Source: Carettochelys insculpta
Lineage: Eukaryota; Chordata; Testudines; Carettochelyidae
Assembly: GCF_033958435.1 (NCBI RefSeq)
Contig: NC_134138.1
Location: forward strand, 30,534,598 to 30,598,597
Reading direction: 5' to 3'
DNA length: 64,000 nucleotides
Under the pieces are notes generated by a model. That model was not told where the DNA came from. It saw only the letters and a program-made list of their open reading frames with translations, and did no database searches. Below are positions 1 to 11,610 of this stretch, piece after piece; the stretch's first letter is position 1; the number at the start of each line of letters is the position of its first letter. Made by a program: the position numbers and the translations under genes.

Positions 1-1341
1 TGGCTTTCTTCTATTTTTAACAGAGAGAGGTTGCTAAAGAAAGTTGGTAATAGCCGCACACCCATACAATAAGTGAAACTTTCTTTGACATTTGGCATCT
101 TTTAAGCAAAAGAAAAAGGTAAATAGCTCTTCCCTAAAGATCCTGCACACTTGACAAGACCGATACGTGGTTTTAATCACTCATTTTAGCGGCCACTGTC
201 TTGGAGGAGAGAGTTTTCTTGTGCTTGTTAATAAGCAGTAATGTAGATCATGCTCTAAAGCAAAATCATGAACTCATGTATTCAAGATAGAGAAAGTTGT
301 AATTTACACATACTTTGAGCCCAGACCTGTTGTATAATTTTTCTTCTTTTCTATTCTGAATCTCATTCCGCAAGCCATTATTTAGTTCAATAGTAGCTAG
401 ACTTACTCGATGTAAATAGTCTAGCCCAACTGTATCTTAAAGGGAAAGCTTTTGAAAGACATATAAAGCTTAGCATTGTTAATGGAGCCAAAATGTGAGA
501 AGTGTTATTGTGATCTGTTTGCACCTGGGGCTGGGTGGCCTAGTGGCTAGGCCCCCGGCCAGGGCCTGTTGGGTGGGTCCGCAGCCCCCACCCAAGTGTT
601 TATGGGTTGAGTTTAGGGCGTGGCCCCAAGAATCCAGTTCCCACTTTTGGTGGAAGAGGGGTTCTCCTGGGAGGAGCTCCCCGCTCCCCTCTGTACCTGG
701 GTGGGTGGGTCCTGGGCTGTGGCAGCTCTGGGCTGGGGCCTCCTGCCTCAGAGCCAGCTCTTGCCTCTTCTCTGGTCAGCCCCAAACTGAGCTGGCTTCC
801 CTCCCTTTATACCTCTCCAGGCCTGACACTGGCTGCAGGTGAACCGGGGTGGGGCTGATTGGGCCGACAGGCCTTGTTTAACCCCTGACTTGCCTGACCT
901 CCCTCTCACACGCCTACAGTTGTATGTAGCAAGACATTATTTTAGTTGACTGACTAAACTTCTGAATTACAATTGGCCCACATTCTTCACAGTTATGCTA
1001 GAGTAGCACAGTTTGTTCTGCTGGTGAGATTCCCAACCTATATCAGTGTAACTGGAGACTTTTGTCCAGTATCTCCTTTTCTTTCTCACAACCTGTTAAC
1101 GTTGTTTTTTAGTTTTGCTCAATGCTTACCAGGACGTACTCTGCAGTGTTATTCCAGGTACAGATAATAGGGTTTCAAAGTGTTGGAGTGTATATTGCTT
1201 ACATTCAAGTGATGTAATGCTGTTTCATTTCTAGGTCCTGGCATAGTAGCATCACTGTTGCAAGAAAAAAATGTATTAAACATTTGTATCCTGAATTAGT
1301 GCAAAAGAGTTCTAGGGGGTTTTTGTTTACATTTATAACCA
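1..1341. other. No gene seen; AT-rich sequence with a GC-rich patch
   Basis: No recognisable exon or RNA gene. Positions about 520-900 are clearly GC-rich against an AT-rich background and contain short open frames on both strands that resemble nothing known. A TGGCCTAGTGG stretch near 536 resembles a pol III A box, but no convincing B box follows at the right distance, so I do not call a SINE. The patch is probably a repeat fragment. Confidence 0.4.
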
Positions 1342-1675
1342 CAGTGTCCAAAATGCCTCCCATTTGCCACAGGTAGTGAATGGGACACCATGGTGTGGTG
1401 AAATGGAGTGCCCTCCATTCACTCTGCACACGTGCCTCACCTCTTGAATGGGACAAGCTTGCGGTGGCAGTGATGGCTCCTCGAGCTCCATCATGGCTCG
1501 GGCCCTGACTTGGGCCCCTGCCAGCATGGCTCCTGCTGATGTGGCTCGCATGGGCCCCGGCATGGCTCCTGAGTCAGGGCATTTATTTAGAATGGAGACG
1601 GGGAGGGCTGTGGTGAATACAGAAGGATGAGATCCACAAGTGTGTCAATCTTTCAATTAATGTTGGACACCACTG
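1342..1675. repeat. Non-autonomous hAT-like repeat
   Basis: The left edge reads CAGTGTCC and the right edge reads GGACACCACTG, whose reverse complement CAGTGGTGTCC has the CAGNGG start common in hAT termini. The inner right part (about 1579-1675: GGGCATTTATTTAGAA, then CCACAAGTGTG) recurs at 4451-4571, so this is a dispersed family. No 8-bp target duplication is evident. Confidence 0.45.
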
Positions 1676-4130
1676 GTTTATAAGCTTTACTTACTTGGGA
1701 AATAACACTTGGGTTCTCTCTGGTGATTAACTTGTTCATTTTTTATTGAGGAAGTGATACTGATGTACCTCCAATTTTCACTGTTCAGTTAATTTTTCAC
1801 ATATATAGAAGATGAGTGACTTTATTGGCTATAAAATATGCATTACTGCCAGTACATTCAGACACTTCTGATTAACTTTTTTTGGGGTCATTTTATTAAA
1901 TTTGATGTGTGTGAATGCTATGTCGCTTCTTTGGATACTATATCGTTATTAAACAGTTATCTGAAAGCAGGGTGGGTTTCTTTTTTTAACTTGTTTTTGT
2001 TGTTAGGTCCCTGGCTAGTGTTTTTAGAAAACTGGCAAATATACACAGCATTCTGATGTTTGGGTTTTTTTATATTAGGATCATGACTAGCCACAATATC
2101 ATGGCTAGATAGATAGATTTATAGCTCCCAAGTGCCTTTCTGCACATTTTAAAATAAGTGTATAAAAGGTAAAGACTGATTAACAATAACACTTCACAAT
2201 AGTGTTAGTGTTTTATGGGATTATGCGAAGGTGAAATATATTTGCTCTGCTCCAGTTTTCAGAAGATGTACAGCATGACTAAGCTCAGAAAAGACGAATC
2301 CCAAGTACATAGTTACACTGTCCTCACAGAAAACTTTAATAGCCAATTGACTGAATGTGAAAGATATTTTTGTTGTTTCACTTAACATTAGGCTGGAAAT
2401 GAACTTTGAGTATTTAAATGTTTTAGCCCCTGAGGAATTTTCTTTATCAAATTAGCTAGTTTTGATGCTAATTAATTATATTTTATTCCTAAGAAGAGTA
2501 AGACAATGCTCTCTCTCTCACACACACACACTCACACTCACACACACTCACATACACACACACAGAGGCAAACTTTGATCTGTTGTTCATAATTTTACTA
2601 ATAGAACCAATTTTTATGCTGGAATATAAAAATGCAGGGTTTGTAGCAAAGGGAGGACTTAAAGCAAATAGCGATGTTAAGCAGTTACTTGACCACAGAG
2701 CACAAATATACCAGCTTGATGTGTGGTTGAATTTTGCCAAAGTGGGCTTATGCTGTAGAGCAAACTTATAGGATAGAATTTAAATATGAAAATGGGCAGT
2801 GTTTTTTGTTTATCTGAACTGTATCCTAGAAGAAGTTTGTTTTTAAGTGAAGTATTAGTATGGAACGTATTCCATATATTTATAACATTACGTTAGTAGA
2901 CAAAGACTGGAGAGCAGAGCTTTAAAAAGCAAGCGGAGGGATGGCATATATAAGATCCGAGGGAGTTACATAATGATGTTCCTAGAGGGTGAAGAGGCAG
3001 AGTTTGAACTGCAGAGAATACCGGGCAGCTAGACAAGTGATTCAGCCCAGTTTGAGAGGTCAGAAGAACCGCAAGTGGAAAGAAGAGCCTCAGTACCACA
3101 CTTGTGTACTGAGAGAATGCATTTTCTTGGGTGAGTGCTGAGAATGCATTTACTTGGACGAGAGTCTTAACTGGGATCATTCAAAGGGAACTAATGATGG
3201 AAACAGAGATGGGAAAAGCAAATTGCTAGTTTCTTGCTGCTGGAGGGTCCTTTCTAACTTCATAACTCTTCCCCATTTTTCTTCCACTACATATTTTGCA
3301 GTATTCAAAAGAGGTGAACCTTTGTAACTCTTGCAAATGGAAACATCTGACCAGTTTAACAAAAATAATCGTATTTAGAGTGAACGGATATGCCACTAAT
3401 TAAGTAACTATTTCAACTCTGATTTAGGCACAGTACACTTGCAAAGTGTTGGCATGTGAAACAAGTGCGATTCTTTAGAATAAAAGGCTTTAATTAGCAA
3501 CTTGCTCAACAAGCCAGTGTGTTTCAGTGGGGTGTTGTGATAAGACTTTTGTATAAACAAATTCAAAACTGCATGTGATGCATTTTTATGTAGGCTTTTC
3601 TACGACAGTGTAGTAGCAGATCGTGTCACAAAAATAAATTAATTTACCTTAAGTTGGACATTTGTTGTAAATGATTGGAAATGGGCATATTGTATTGTCC
3701 TGTCATGTTCAACATAGCTCGCAATTTTTCATTCATTTAAAACAACCTCGGAATTCAGATGTCCGCTCTGGAACGTCTTAGAGGTACAAGTATGCTTCTT
3801 ATTTAGACTTTCAAGATTAGTCTTTCATGTAAAAGGTTTTCTATGATTTTCAGATCCTCTATTTATCCATTCCAGTTCTTCCCCCCACACCTTTACCCAT
3901 AGGCTATGCTTCCCATTAATCTAACACTTTGAGAAAGATAACAGGAAATTATTGCCATGAAAGATTTTTTTTCTTAACTTGCATCATTAACTAAGTAGTT
4001 ATTAACATGCGTTATTGAAGGTATCCAGTTTACACCAAATGGATCACCTCTGACATATTATGTGCCGGAGCGTCCAATATGTTTGCCACTCAGTACATGT
4101 GTTGAATTGGACGCTCGGTGGTGGTGAATG
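1676..4130. other. No gene seen
   Basis: AT-rich DNA without a convincing reading frame. Short open frames of 60-95 codons occur on both strands but have no recognisable domain or splice context. A dinucleotide microsatellite lies inside and is listed separately. Confidence 0.5.
2508..2565. repeat. CT/CA microsatellite
   Basis: A (CT)n run passes directly into an interrupted (CA)n tract with CACTCA and CATACA interruptions, about 58 bp in all. The compound structure and interruptions point to an old simple repeat. Confidence 0.9.
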
Positions 4131-4571
4131 CAGGGGTTGGCCAACCCACAGCTCTCGAGCTGCATGTGGCTCTTGGAGCTTTTATATGCGGCTCCTACTG
4201 ACAGCCACATGCGAGGAGTGCTGCCCACGTGCTCTGCTCACATGCCACACTGATTAGTGGGAAAAGCTAATGGCAGCAGTGGTGGCCTGGGGGCAGCTCC
4301 AGCAGCGGCCCCAGCAGTGGCCTAGGTGAGTTGCTGGCATTGAATTAGAATGGGGTGGCTGGAGGTGCCTGGCTTTGTGGGAGGGCATTCAGTTGAAACT
4401 GGGGAGTGGGTGTGGGGAGGCTGAGGCTGTCTGGCTCTGGAAGAGCAGGAGGGCATTTATTTAGAAATGGAGAGGATTGGGAGTGCCTGGCTGTATAAAG
4501 TTTTGTATGTGGCGAATATGGAAAGATGACAGCCACAAGTGTGGCTATCTTTGAATTCCAAAGGGACACTG
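4131..4571. repeat. Non-autonomous hAT-like repeat, second copy
   Basis: Starts with CAGGGGTTGGCCAACC, a typical hAT-like end, followed by a GAGCTGCATGTGGCTCTT segment. The right part shares the same GGGCATTTATTTAGAA and CCACAAGTGTGGC motifs seen near 1579-1655. The right edge, GGACACTG, is weakly complementary to the left. No coding capacity, and a target duplication could not be confirmed. Confidence 0.5.
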
Positions 4572-5309
4572 TTGTTCTATGCAGTGGATGACATTTTTAT
4601 TTCTGCTAAAGAAGAGTATAGTATCTCATGTAAAAAGCAAGTACTTCTATAAAATACTGTCCCTCTTCAACAGACACTGCTTTAATGATAGATGAGTGTG
4701 TCTGAGGTGGCATGGAGTGTTGATTCACGTAGCTTTACAGTGTAAAATGCTAAGTACTGTTCTAAAGTTTTATCATGTTTGATGAAATCTGGACTTAGAC
4801 AGATACTTTAGACCTTGTCTCTGAATAATTAATACGTACGCAATCCTTTTAGGTTTTGTTGGGGATATTTCATATTCTTGTGATGTTATTGTCTTGAGAA
4901 GCAAAAACAATTGGGAATGAGGCTTGAGCAGCTGAGTCCATAGAAGCATCTAATCTGACTCTTGACTGGTCTGTCTGTTGATTTGATAAGAATGTAAGCA
5001 AAAACCCAGCTGTCCAGATTGTTTGATACAGTAAGAGAAAATAGTTTATAGGTGAAGACTAATTAAATTGCAATACTAGAACCAGATGGCATTCATCAAG
5101 TTAAAACAGGAATACAAGAAAAAGTAGCTAAGTTGCTAACAAGGTTTGTATTTATTACTGAAAACAGCTACTAGAAGAGGGTTGCCAGTATTGCAACAGT
5201 TTTGAGAAAATGTATTACAGGTGATTCCAGGAAAAATAAACCAATGGTCCTTCAGTACAAGGAAAGAACAGAGAAAATAATTGAAGAGAATGTGATAACA
5301 CATCAATCA
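4572..5309. other. No gene seen
   Basis: AT-rich sequence with no open frame of note and no repeat that I recognise. It ends at the TCA target duplication of the MITE that follows. Confidence 0.5.
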
Positions 5310-6012
5310 GGCCACGTCTACACTACAAGATAAAATCGAATTTAAAGGAGTTAGCTCAACATTAAAACATCACTGTCTTCAGTGTAAATGTCATTGGCTT
5401 GATTTAGTGTGCCCTAATATCGATAACAAAATGTCAATATTAACGGACAGGTATTGCATCAGTCTCAAGTTTAAAATGTAGAATAAAGGCTAGTGTGGAA
5501 GCACCATGTCTTTTGCTCGAATTTATTAGCCTCTGCAAATGTCCTGTATGTATCCCACAAAGCTACGCACTGCACCTGGCTCCTAGCTACCTGCTGCTAG
5601 TGGGAACTGGGAAACTGACCAGGGCTGCTGTGCTGTCAGTTTCCTGGGTCCCGCAGCTTTGTTGAAGCTGGGAAACTGACAGCGCTGCTGCACCTGGCTC
5701 CCAGCTCCTCGCTATTAGTGGGAGTTTGGAAACTGACTAGGGTGCTGTGCTGTCAGTTTCCTGGGTCCCCTAACCAGGAAACTGACAGTGCTGCTGCACC
5801 TGGCTCCAAGCGCAGAATGTGGGGCTGAGGGAACTGTGGGATAATTGCCACAATGCACTGCTGCAACTGTCGATGTTTGGGGATTTCAGTGTGGAAGCAA
5901 TGTGTTGAATCTGTTGGGAGCCTGTGGGAAGTGAGGATACTCAAAATCCAATTAAAAAAAGGCATAAAATTGATGTTAATATTCAAATTTATCTTGTAGT
6001 GTAGACATAGCC
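5310..6012. mobile_element. PIF/Harbinger-type MITE, 703 bp
   Basis: Terminal inverted repeats: the left end GGCCACGTCTACACTACAAG matches the reverse complement of the right end, GGCTATGTCTACACTACAAG, and the similarity continues through ATAAAATCGAATT-like sequence. A 3-bp TCA lies on both sides (5307-5309 and 6013-6015), consistent with a 3-bp target duplication. The interior (5560-5830) has repeated GGGAAACTGAC and CACCTGGCTCC units and no transposase frame. The ends resemble those of the full PIF/Harbinger elements at 9539 and 62076, so it was probably mobilised in trans. Confidence 0.8.
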
Positions 6013-9000
6013 TCAGAAAATGAATGGTGATACAGTGTAACCTCACTTTCGAGGAAAGGCCCTGCCTCCAACCTATTAAAGCCTTTGGGGAAAAAATTAC
6101 AAAAAGGGTGCCTTAATGTATGTATAATTTCAGTTTATCAAAGACTATCAAAAGTCCTTCACAAAAGGCTATGTATAAAAATTGGTATCTTCTTGTTCCC
6201 TGTAACACACTTTCAGGAGTTTTAAAAACAGGCGGACATAAAAGTGTATAAATCTAAGTGATTAAAAAAAATGGGTTGTTCTTATTTTATTAAAATTGTA
6301 AGAAGTTTTTCTTTTTAAATATATTTAAATGAAAAGTGAAAATAATGCAAAATATGTAAAGGTGTAAACTCATTTTCTCTTAAAACGTTTACATAAAAAT
6401 GAATATGCTATATAAAATGTTGAGTCAAAGACTTTATATAAAAGAATGAATTGGGAAAAAACCATACATTTTAGATTAATGTTCATAAATATGGCAGAAT
6501 AGGTTGTACTATGTTAAAAACTTGCTTTGTTTAATAAAAATGCTTATAAGCTGTTTTGTGTGTTTAATTAAATTCCAGTTACTGTCCTAATACAACAGCT
6601 TGCAGGAGTCATAGGCAAAATGTAAATTTAGCTAGTTAGTATGAATCTTTTACCATTTTCAATTTATCTAGTCAATATTAATCTGTTACTATTTTCTAAT
6701 ATACTAAAATTCACACTTAATAAGAATCTGAATATACTAAACTCCCTATTTACTTAAATGTATGTAATTCTAGTATACTATCCTATGTAGTAAAAGATGT
6801 ACCAAATCTAGTGCAAAGGCTCCGTTTCATTGTAAATGAGCATGCTTTAATGCTTCAGAATGCACCTTTCTTTATAAAATAACAAGTTACAAATGAAAAA
6901 GTTAATTTAAATGGATCATTTAACGCAAGACTTTCCATTTGTTGATTCATATGACAAATCAAATGGTTGATTTTAATTTCCTTAATTTAAATCATTATAC
7001 CTTGATTGATTAAAAACAAATAAATCAGTTAGGTGCCCTGGAGCTTTTGAAAATACTACTAGATGCTTTCGGTGCCTAAATACCTTTGGAAATCTGGCCC
7101 TGAGTGCTTAGAAAAATGAGCTAAAAGCAACTCCTGTAATCTTATTGATATAAATACTTCAAGAGTAGGTCAGATTTCAAGGAAATCCTCAGGGACCTCA
7201 CAAAATGAGGAAAATGGCCAACATATGGCAGACAAAATTTCATTTTAAGGTTTATTCCCAAAGGAAGTAATAATACAAACTGCTTCTCCGTATTGGGTTC
7301 TGAATTAGTTGTAACCTATGAAAGTGGGTGGGAGGAGATTAAAGACAGCTGCTCAACATATTATAGCAGGTTAAAAATGTGAATAGAATGTTATACTTTA
7401 TAGGATAAAAACTATTATAGATACATAATAAAGTTATTGAACTGGATAGTACATATGCTGAATATGCAATCATTTCGTCCAACAGAGAAAAAGTTAGGAA
7501 GGGAGTGAAAATATTTGTGGCCTAATTGAGGGAGTATGGAAGAGAGAAAATAAGATCAGCTACAGTATGTGATATTAATAGGTGGTATGAAAAGGGCAGT
7601 TTGATTCTAAGTATACCCTAATCTAGCAATTCTCAAATTCTGGTGTGGAAACTCATTCTGTGTTGGAGTGCGCTGTTCATCTATACTTTTTCATGTAACC
7701 AGGTGTTTTAGTTGATAAATGGTAACTAATGCTATTTTTTAAACATCTAAAGGCATCGATGTTATAAAAGCTTCCACTGTTTGGAATCTGAGGCTTCTTT
7801 TCAGTAGTTTGTTAAATAAATCCTGTAGCACTACAGTTTTTTTTCCAGTTTTCCTTTCTATGTTATAAGCTTTTGTGAATATAATTTCTAGTTAATTGTG
7901 TGAGTTCATTACCAAATGGTTCACTTTCTCATAGATGCAATTTTTGTGTGTACAGTTACATTTGATAAGTGAAATGTTTGTTAATGATGGAGTAGTTGAA
8001 AAAGATTTTTCAGGTTTAAGTCAGTTTCTTGGGAAGGCGTTTTCACTGATAAAAGTCCTGGTGGTCTGGAGGATCCTTCTAAAGAGTGAATTACAACTCT
8101 TATACGAGTGCAGAGTGTTAGAAGATCAAACAGACTATCTTCCATTTAGACTTCATACCACAGCAGTTTCTGAAGCAACTGACGGTTGCTATGCGGACAT
8201 CTTGTGGTATATAGTGTTTATTTTAATACCCACATGCAACAGCCTCTTGTGTGATGTAAAATGTTGTCAAGTGTCTCTCATTCACAACTTGCTCCAGCAC
8301 AAATTAAGCAAAGTGAGTATTAAGGCAAATACTAAGCAGGTAATGGAAGGGTTAATATCGTGGCTTGGAGAGAATTGTGTGTTGATTGCTTGGTATTTTC
8401 AACAAGAATAAATTGTAGTTTATGAAATTAAACATAATGTGGATGCTGTCCTCTCCTTAATGTTTATTAGGGCAAAGTTTAGAAAGCAGATTTATACCAA
8501 AACAGAGTAATCTTCAGATACACACACAAAATGACTTGAATCAATGTTGCAGCTTATCCTCAAATAAATAATATTGACTACACACAGATGGTTTCTTTTC
8601 CTGTGGTCTGTTAATACTTTGAGAGCTTATTTTTATCAGAATCTGGTCAAGAACCTCAGTTGCAACCATTCTTGAAATTATTTGCCTTTCTGAGTTAAAT
8701 GCCAAATGACCGTGTAAACTGAAATAATTTGGAAGTAAAAAGTGACAATATAAGTTAGTGGTGCAGTACTTCTTTAGAAACTAATGCTACATTTACATTT
8801 ATAACTAAAGCTGAGTGATTTGAATCCCCATCAGAAGTGTTAATAAAGTTTACATACTGTAAGCTTATCCAATATTCATTTAGTCTAGTGTTCATGGATA
8901 GTGCAATGATTGTAAATGCAATGTACGCTCAAATCACAGAAACATTCTAAACAATGGAGTCCTGCTAATGAGTTTGGTCCATTTTTATTAGCCGTGTAAA

Positions 9001-9095
9001 TAGGGTAAACTATGAAAGCTTTCCACCAGATTTTCTCTGAAACCTGATCCTGGTATGTCACAGAACTGTAGCGGAGTTTGCTAGTGTTCAGGTAA
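6013..9095. other. No gene seen; old repeat fragments
   Basis: Very AT-rich. One segment (6560-6745) recurs near 57575-57700. The stretch 6985-7105 contains GGTGCCTAAATACCTTTGG, a phrase I associate with an old dispersed amniote repeat. A 158-codon frame at 7935-8411 matches no family I know and is treated as chance. Confidence 0.45.
6560..6745. repeat. Dispersed repeat shared with 57575-57700
   Basis: Colinear similarity with 57575-57700: TTTAATTAAATTCCAGTTAC against TTTAATTCTAGTTACCATCC, CCTAAT(A/G)CA(A/G)CA, then TAATAAGAATCTGAA in both. No coding content. The family is not identified; it is an AT-rich old repeat. Confidence 0.6.
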
Positions 9096-9099
9096 TTTG

Positions 9100-9538
9100 T
9101 TTTAATTTGTATTTTTTCAGTTTACTTTGTGCTGGCTGGCCAGTGATTAACAGGGCAGATTTAACTTCCAGTATTAATTCTTTATTTATCCACAAAAAAG
9201 ATAAAACTCAAGGAGAAGCAGAACAAATTACCCAACATTTCCACATTAAATTGCCTCCACTCTCACCTAGAAGAATCAGATGTTTTTTGAAAAATAGTTG
9301 AGTTACCTGGTTCATGTAGTCATTGGCACTGCTGAGATGGCCAAAAAAGATATGATGCTATGTCTGTAACACCTTAGGCTTGTTATACTCATGTCATAAC
9401 AGCAACATCTTCAGCAGTTAGGCATCTACCCTTATACTTTGGGTTGATATTATTGGTCAGAAAATGAGGTTTGGTAAGTGCTTGAGCCATTCAGTTTTTC
9501 ACTGTGTGAAATTTAACATAGGCTTTCTTCCCTCATTA
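9100..9538 (-). pseudogene. hAT transposase fossil, C-terminal part
   Basis: Reverse-strand translation just inside the left edge of the Harbinger insertion gives QALTKPHFLTNNINPKYKG followed by RCLTAEDVAVMT. This resembles the hAT C-terminal region in which AHFLAN.LDPKYRG is followed by a variable LT.E.... segment. It continues, across the 7.35-kb insertion, the hAT sequence at 16894-18350, so both are halves of one minus-strand gene. Stops and frame breaks are frequent, so it is a dead copy. The far C-terminal end is too decayed for me to place exactly. Confidence 0.6.
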
Positions 9539-10039
9539 GCTATGTCTACACTAGAACACTCTTTCAAACGGGCGCCTTTCGAAAGAGAGTAATTGAAAGA
9601 TGCCCTTTCAAAGGGGAGCATCTACGCACAGGCAGGGGCTGGCACTGTCGACGAGCGCTGTCACTAGGGTCACATCCACGTCGAAAGGGGCCGTCCAGGC
9701 CATCAGAAGAGTGTCTACACTCACCAATACCCTCTTTCGAAAGAAAAAGCCAGGAAATGCCATGGATGGGGTCACACGGCGGCGAAGCCCTTCTGGAGCT
9801 GCAGCAAGCCTCTCCTTTACAGGGCCCATCCCCAACACGCTCGGCCTCCACAGCATGAGGCCTGTGGAGCTGCCAAAAGTGCCACAGACACAGTGCCTGC
9901 AGGGAGTGCCAGGCCCCATCCCAGCCTGTGCTCTCCCCCTCCCCACACCCGTGGGGGCGTGCTCAGGCCTCCTTACCTCCACGGGTTGTCATACCACTCC
10001 CCTATGACCAGTTGCTCTCCTACTACTCTGAGCTGGTGG

Positions 10040-10860
10040 GGTAGCTCACCGTGGAGAAGAGGGTCATGATAGCCATCTGGAAGCTGGCCACAGAGCGGTA
10101 GCTCTCTGAAATGAGCACAACCACAGTTGGGGCTGTCGTGATGGAGTTAAGGAGGCCCAAGCATGCCCCAATGGGGGGATGGAGTCTGGGCTGGGGTGGG
10201 GCCTGGCACACCCCACATACCCTCATGGGTGCATAATCTTCCACCTGCAGGTGGTGCGTGCCCTCAACACCATGCTCCTCCAGAGGGTTGTCTGCACTGG
10301 GGACCTGGACACAGCCATCACTGGCTTCACTGCACTTGGGTTCCCAAATTGCTTCAGGGCCCTCTATGGGAATCCGTACACCTATCCACACGCTGGAGCA
10401 CAGTGGAAGACAATATATAAACCAGAAAGGGTACCACTGTGTCATCCTGCAGTCTATGGTGGACAGCCAGGGCCAGTTCCAAGACGTGTGTGGGCTGGCC
10501 CAGCTGCACCTGTGACACGTAGGTGTTCTAGAACTCAGGCCTGTGCTGCTGGCTGGAAGCGGGGACCTATGGCCACCAAAGGGAGCTCCCACTGGGGGAT
10601 GCCACTGTGCCTCTCTGCCTGGTGTCTGACACCGCATATCCTCTCCAGTCTTGGCTCATGCGGCCTTGTATGGGCCACCCCACCCCCAGCCAGGAGTGGT
10701 TTAACATCCAGCTCAACCATGTCCGCAACAGGGTTGGGCAAACCTTTGGCTGCTTGAAGGGGTGGTGGCACTGCCTCCTGGCCTGCGCGGAGGTGGGTGT
10801 CCTCAGTGGTCCCCCAGGTGATGGATGCCTGCAGCACTCTGCATAATATTGTAGAGAGCA
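10040..10860 (+). pseudogene. PIF/Harbinger (HARBI1-like) DDE transposase, degenerate
   Basis: Exon-like blocks: VEKRVMIAIWKLAT (about 10050), then after an intron with a CAG acceptor, VVRALNTMLLQRVV, GFTALGFPNCFRALYG (10251 on) and QYINQKGYHCVILQSMVDS. After a frame break come PLCLVSDTAYPL (about 10606) and FGCLKGWWHCLL. The family uses a DDE nuclease domain with motifs ALDG, VADAAYPL and VE..FGRLKGR. Here the first Asp is Tyr (ALYG), the second Asp is kept (SDTAYP), and the Glu is lost (VGQTFG). With several frameshifts it cannot encode an active enzyme. The same gene at 62395-63300 keeps the first Asp. Confidence 0.8.
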
Positions 10861-11610
10861 AGGGGGATGCCTTTGTGCAGGGGTAGACAGCAGGGTCCAG
10901 CATGGGCTACCCCCGGCCGTCTGCTTCCCCTAGCTGCCAGGCCTACCATGAGGGAATCCATGTCCGGGAGGCCCTGTGCGTGTACTTTGCACAGGGGCCC
11001 CAGTGAGCACCGCCACAGCCACCCTCAGCAGGCCTACCGTACATTGCCCTCCACTCTGCACACCCCATGTTGTCACCCCCTCCACGCTGCCCCACCCCCT
11101 CCACTGAGCACACAGCACTCAGGGCTGTTGGGAAAAATAAACAGTTCTTCTTCGAGTGTCCCCTTGGGTGCTCCACGTTAGGTGTCGGGCTCGCCCTGGC
11201 GCCGCAGGTCGGATCTTCCAAGCAGTTTCTGCCGGACTGCGCAAGCGCTGGTGCGCGCCGCTCCCTTGCGCGCTCCCGGCCACGTGCGCAATCCGGTCCC
11301 CGCCAGTTCCTCTTTAACCGCCATCGGCTGCAGACGGAATCCGCTCAGGCTACGGTGAGAGTTAGCATATTTAACATTTTTAATTGTTTTAAAGTTTCTT
11401 CAGTCTTAGATTGTTAGTCGGCTGTTTTCAAAAAAAAAAAAAACAAAACCAAAGGAAAGGAATTCAAAGCTTCCAATCCTAGTAACAAGCAGAGCACCGG
11501 AGGCCAGGAGCTTAGGGCCATTAGACCTCCTGCCGCTGCAGGCTTTATCTGAGAGGGGAACAAGCACAGAGAAGGTGCTAAGTACCCTATTAACTCAAAG
11601 ACTCACTGCA

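Noticed and set aside
520..900. CpG-island promoter of a host gene
   Set aside because: GC-rich but with few CpGs, and no exon or open frame of interest follows on either strand.
7935..8411. 158-codon plus-strand open frame
   Set aside because: No recognisable domain, no splice signals and AT-rich composition like its surroundings; length is possible by chance.
9608..9982. 124-codon minus and 135-codon plus frames at the Harbinger left end
   Set aside because: Overlap each other in GC-rich subterminal sequence and show no conserved block.
10023..10637. 204-codon minus-strand open frame
   Set aside because: Lies antisense to the Harbinger transposase; GC-rich shadow without family motifs of its own.
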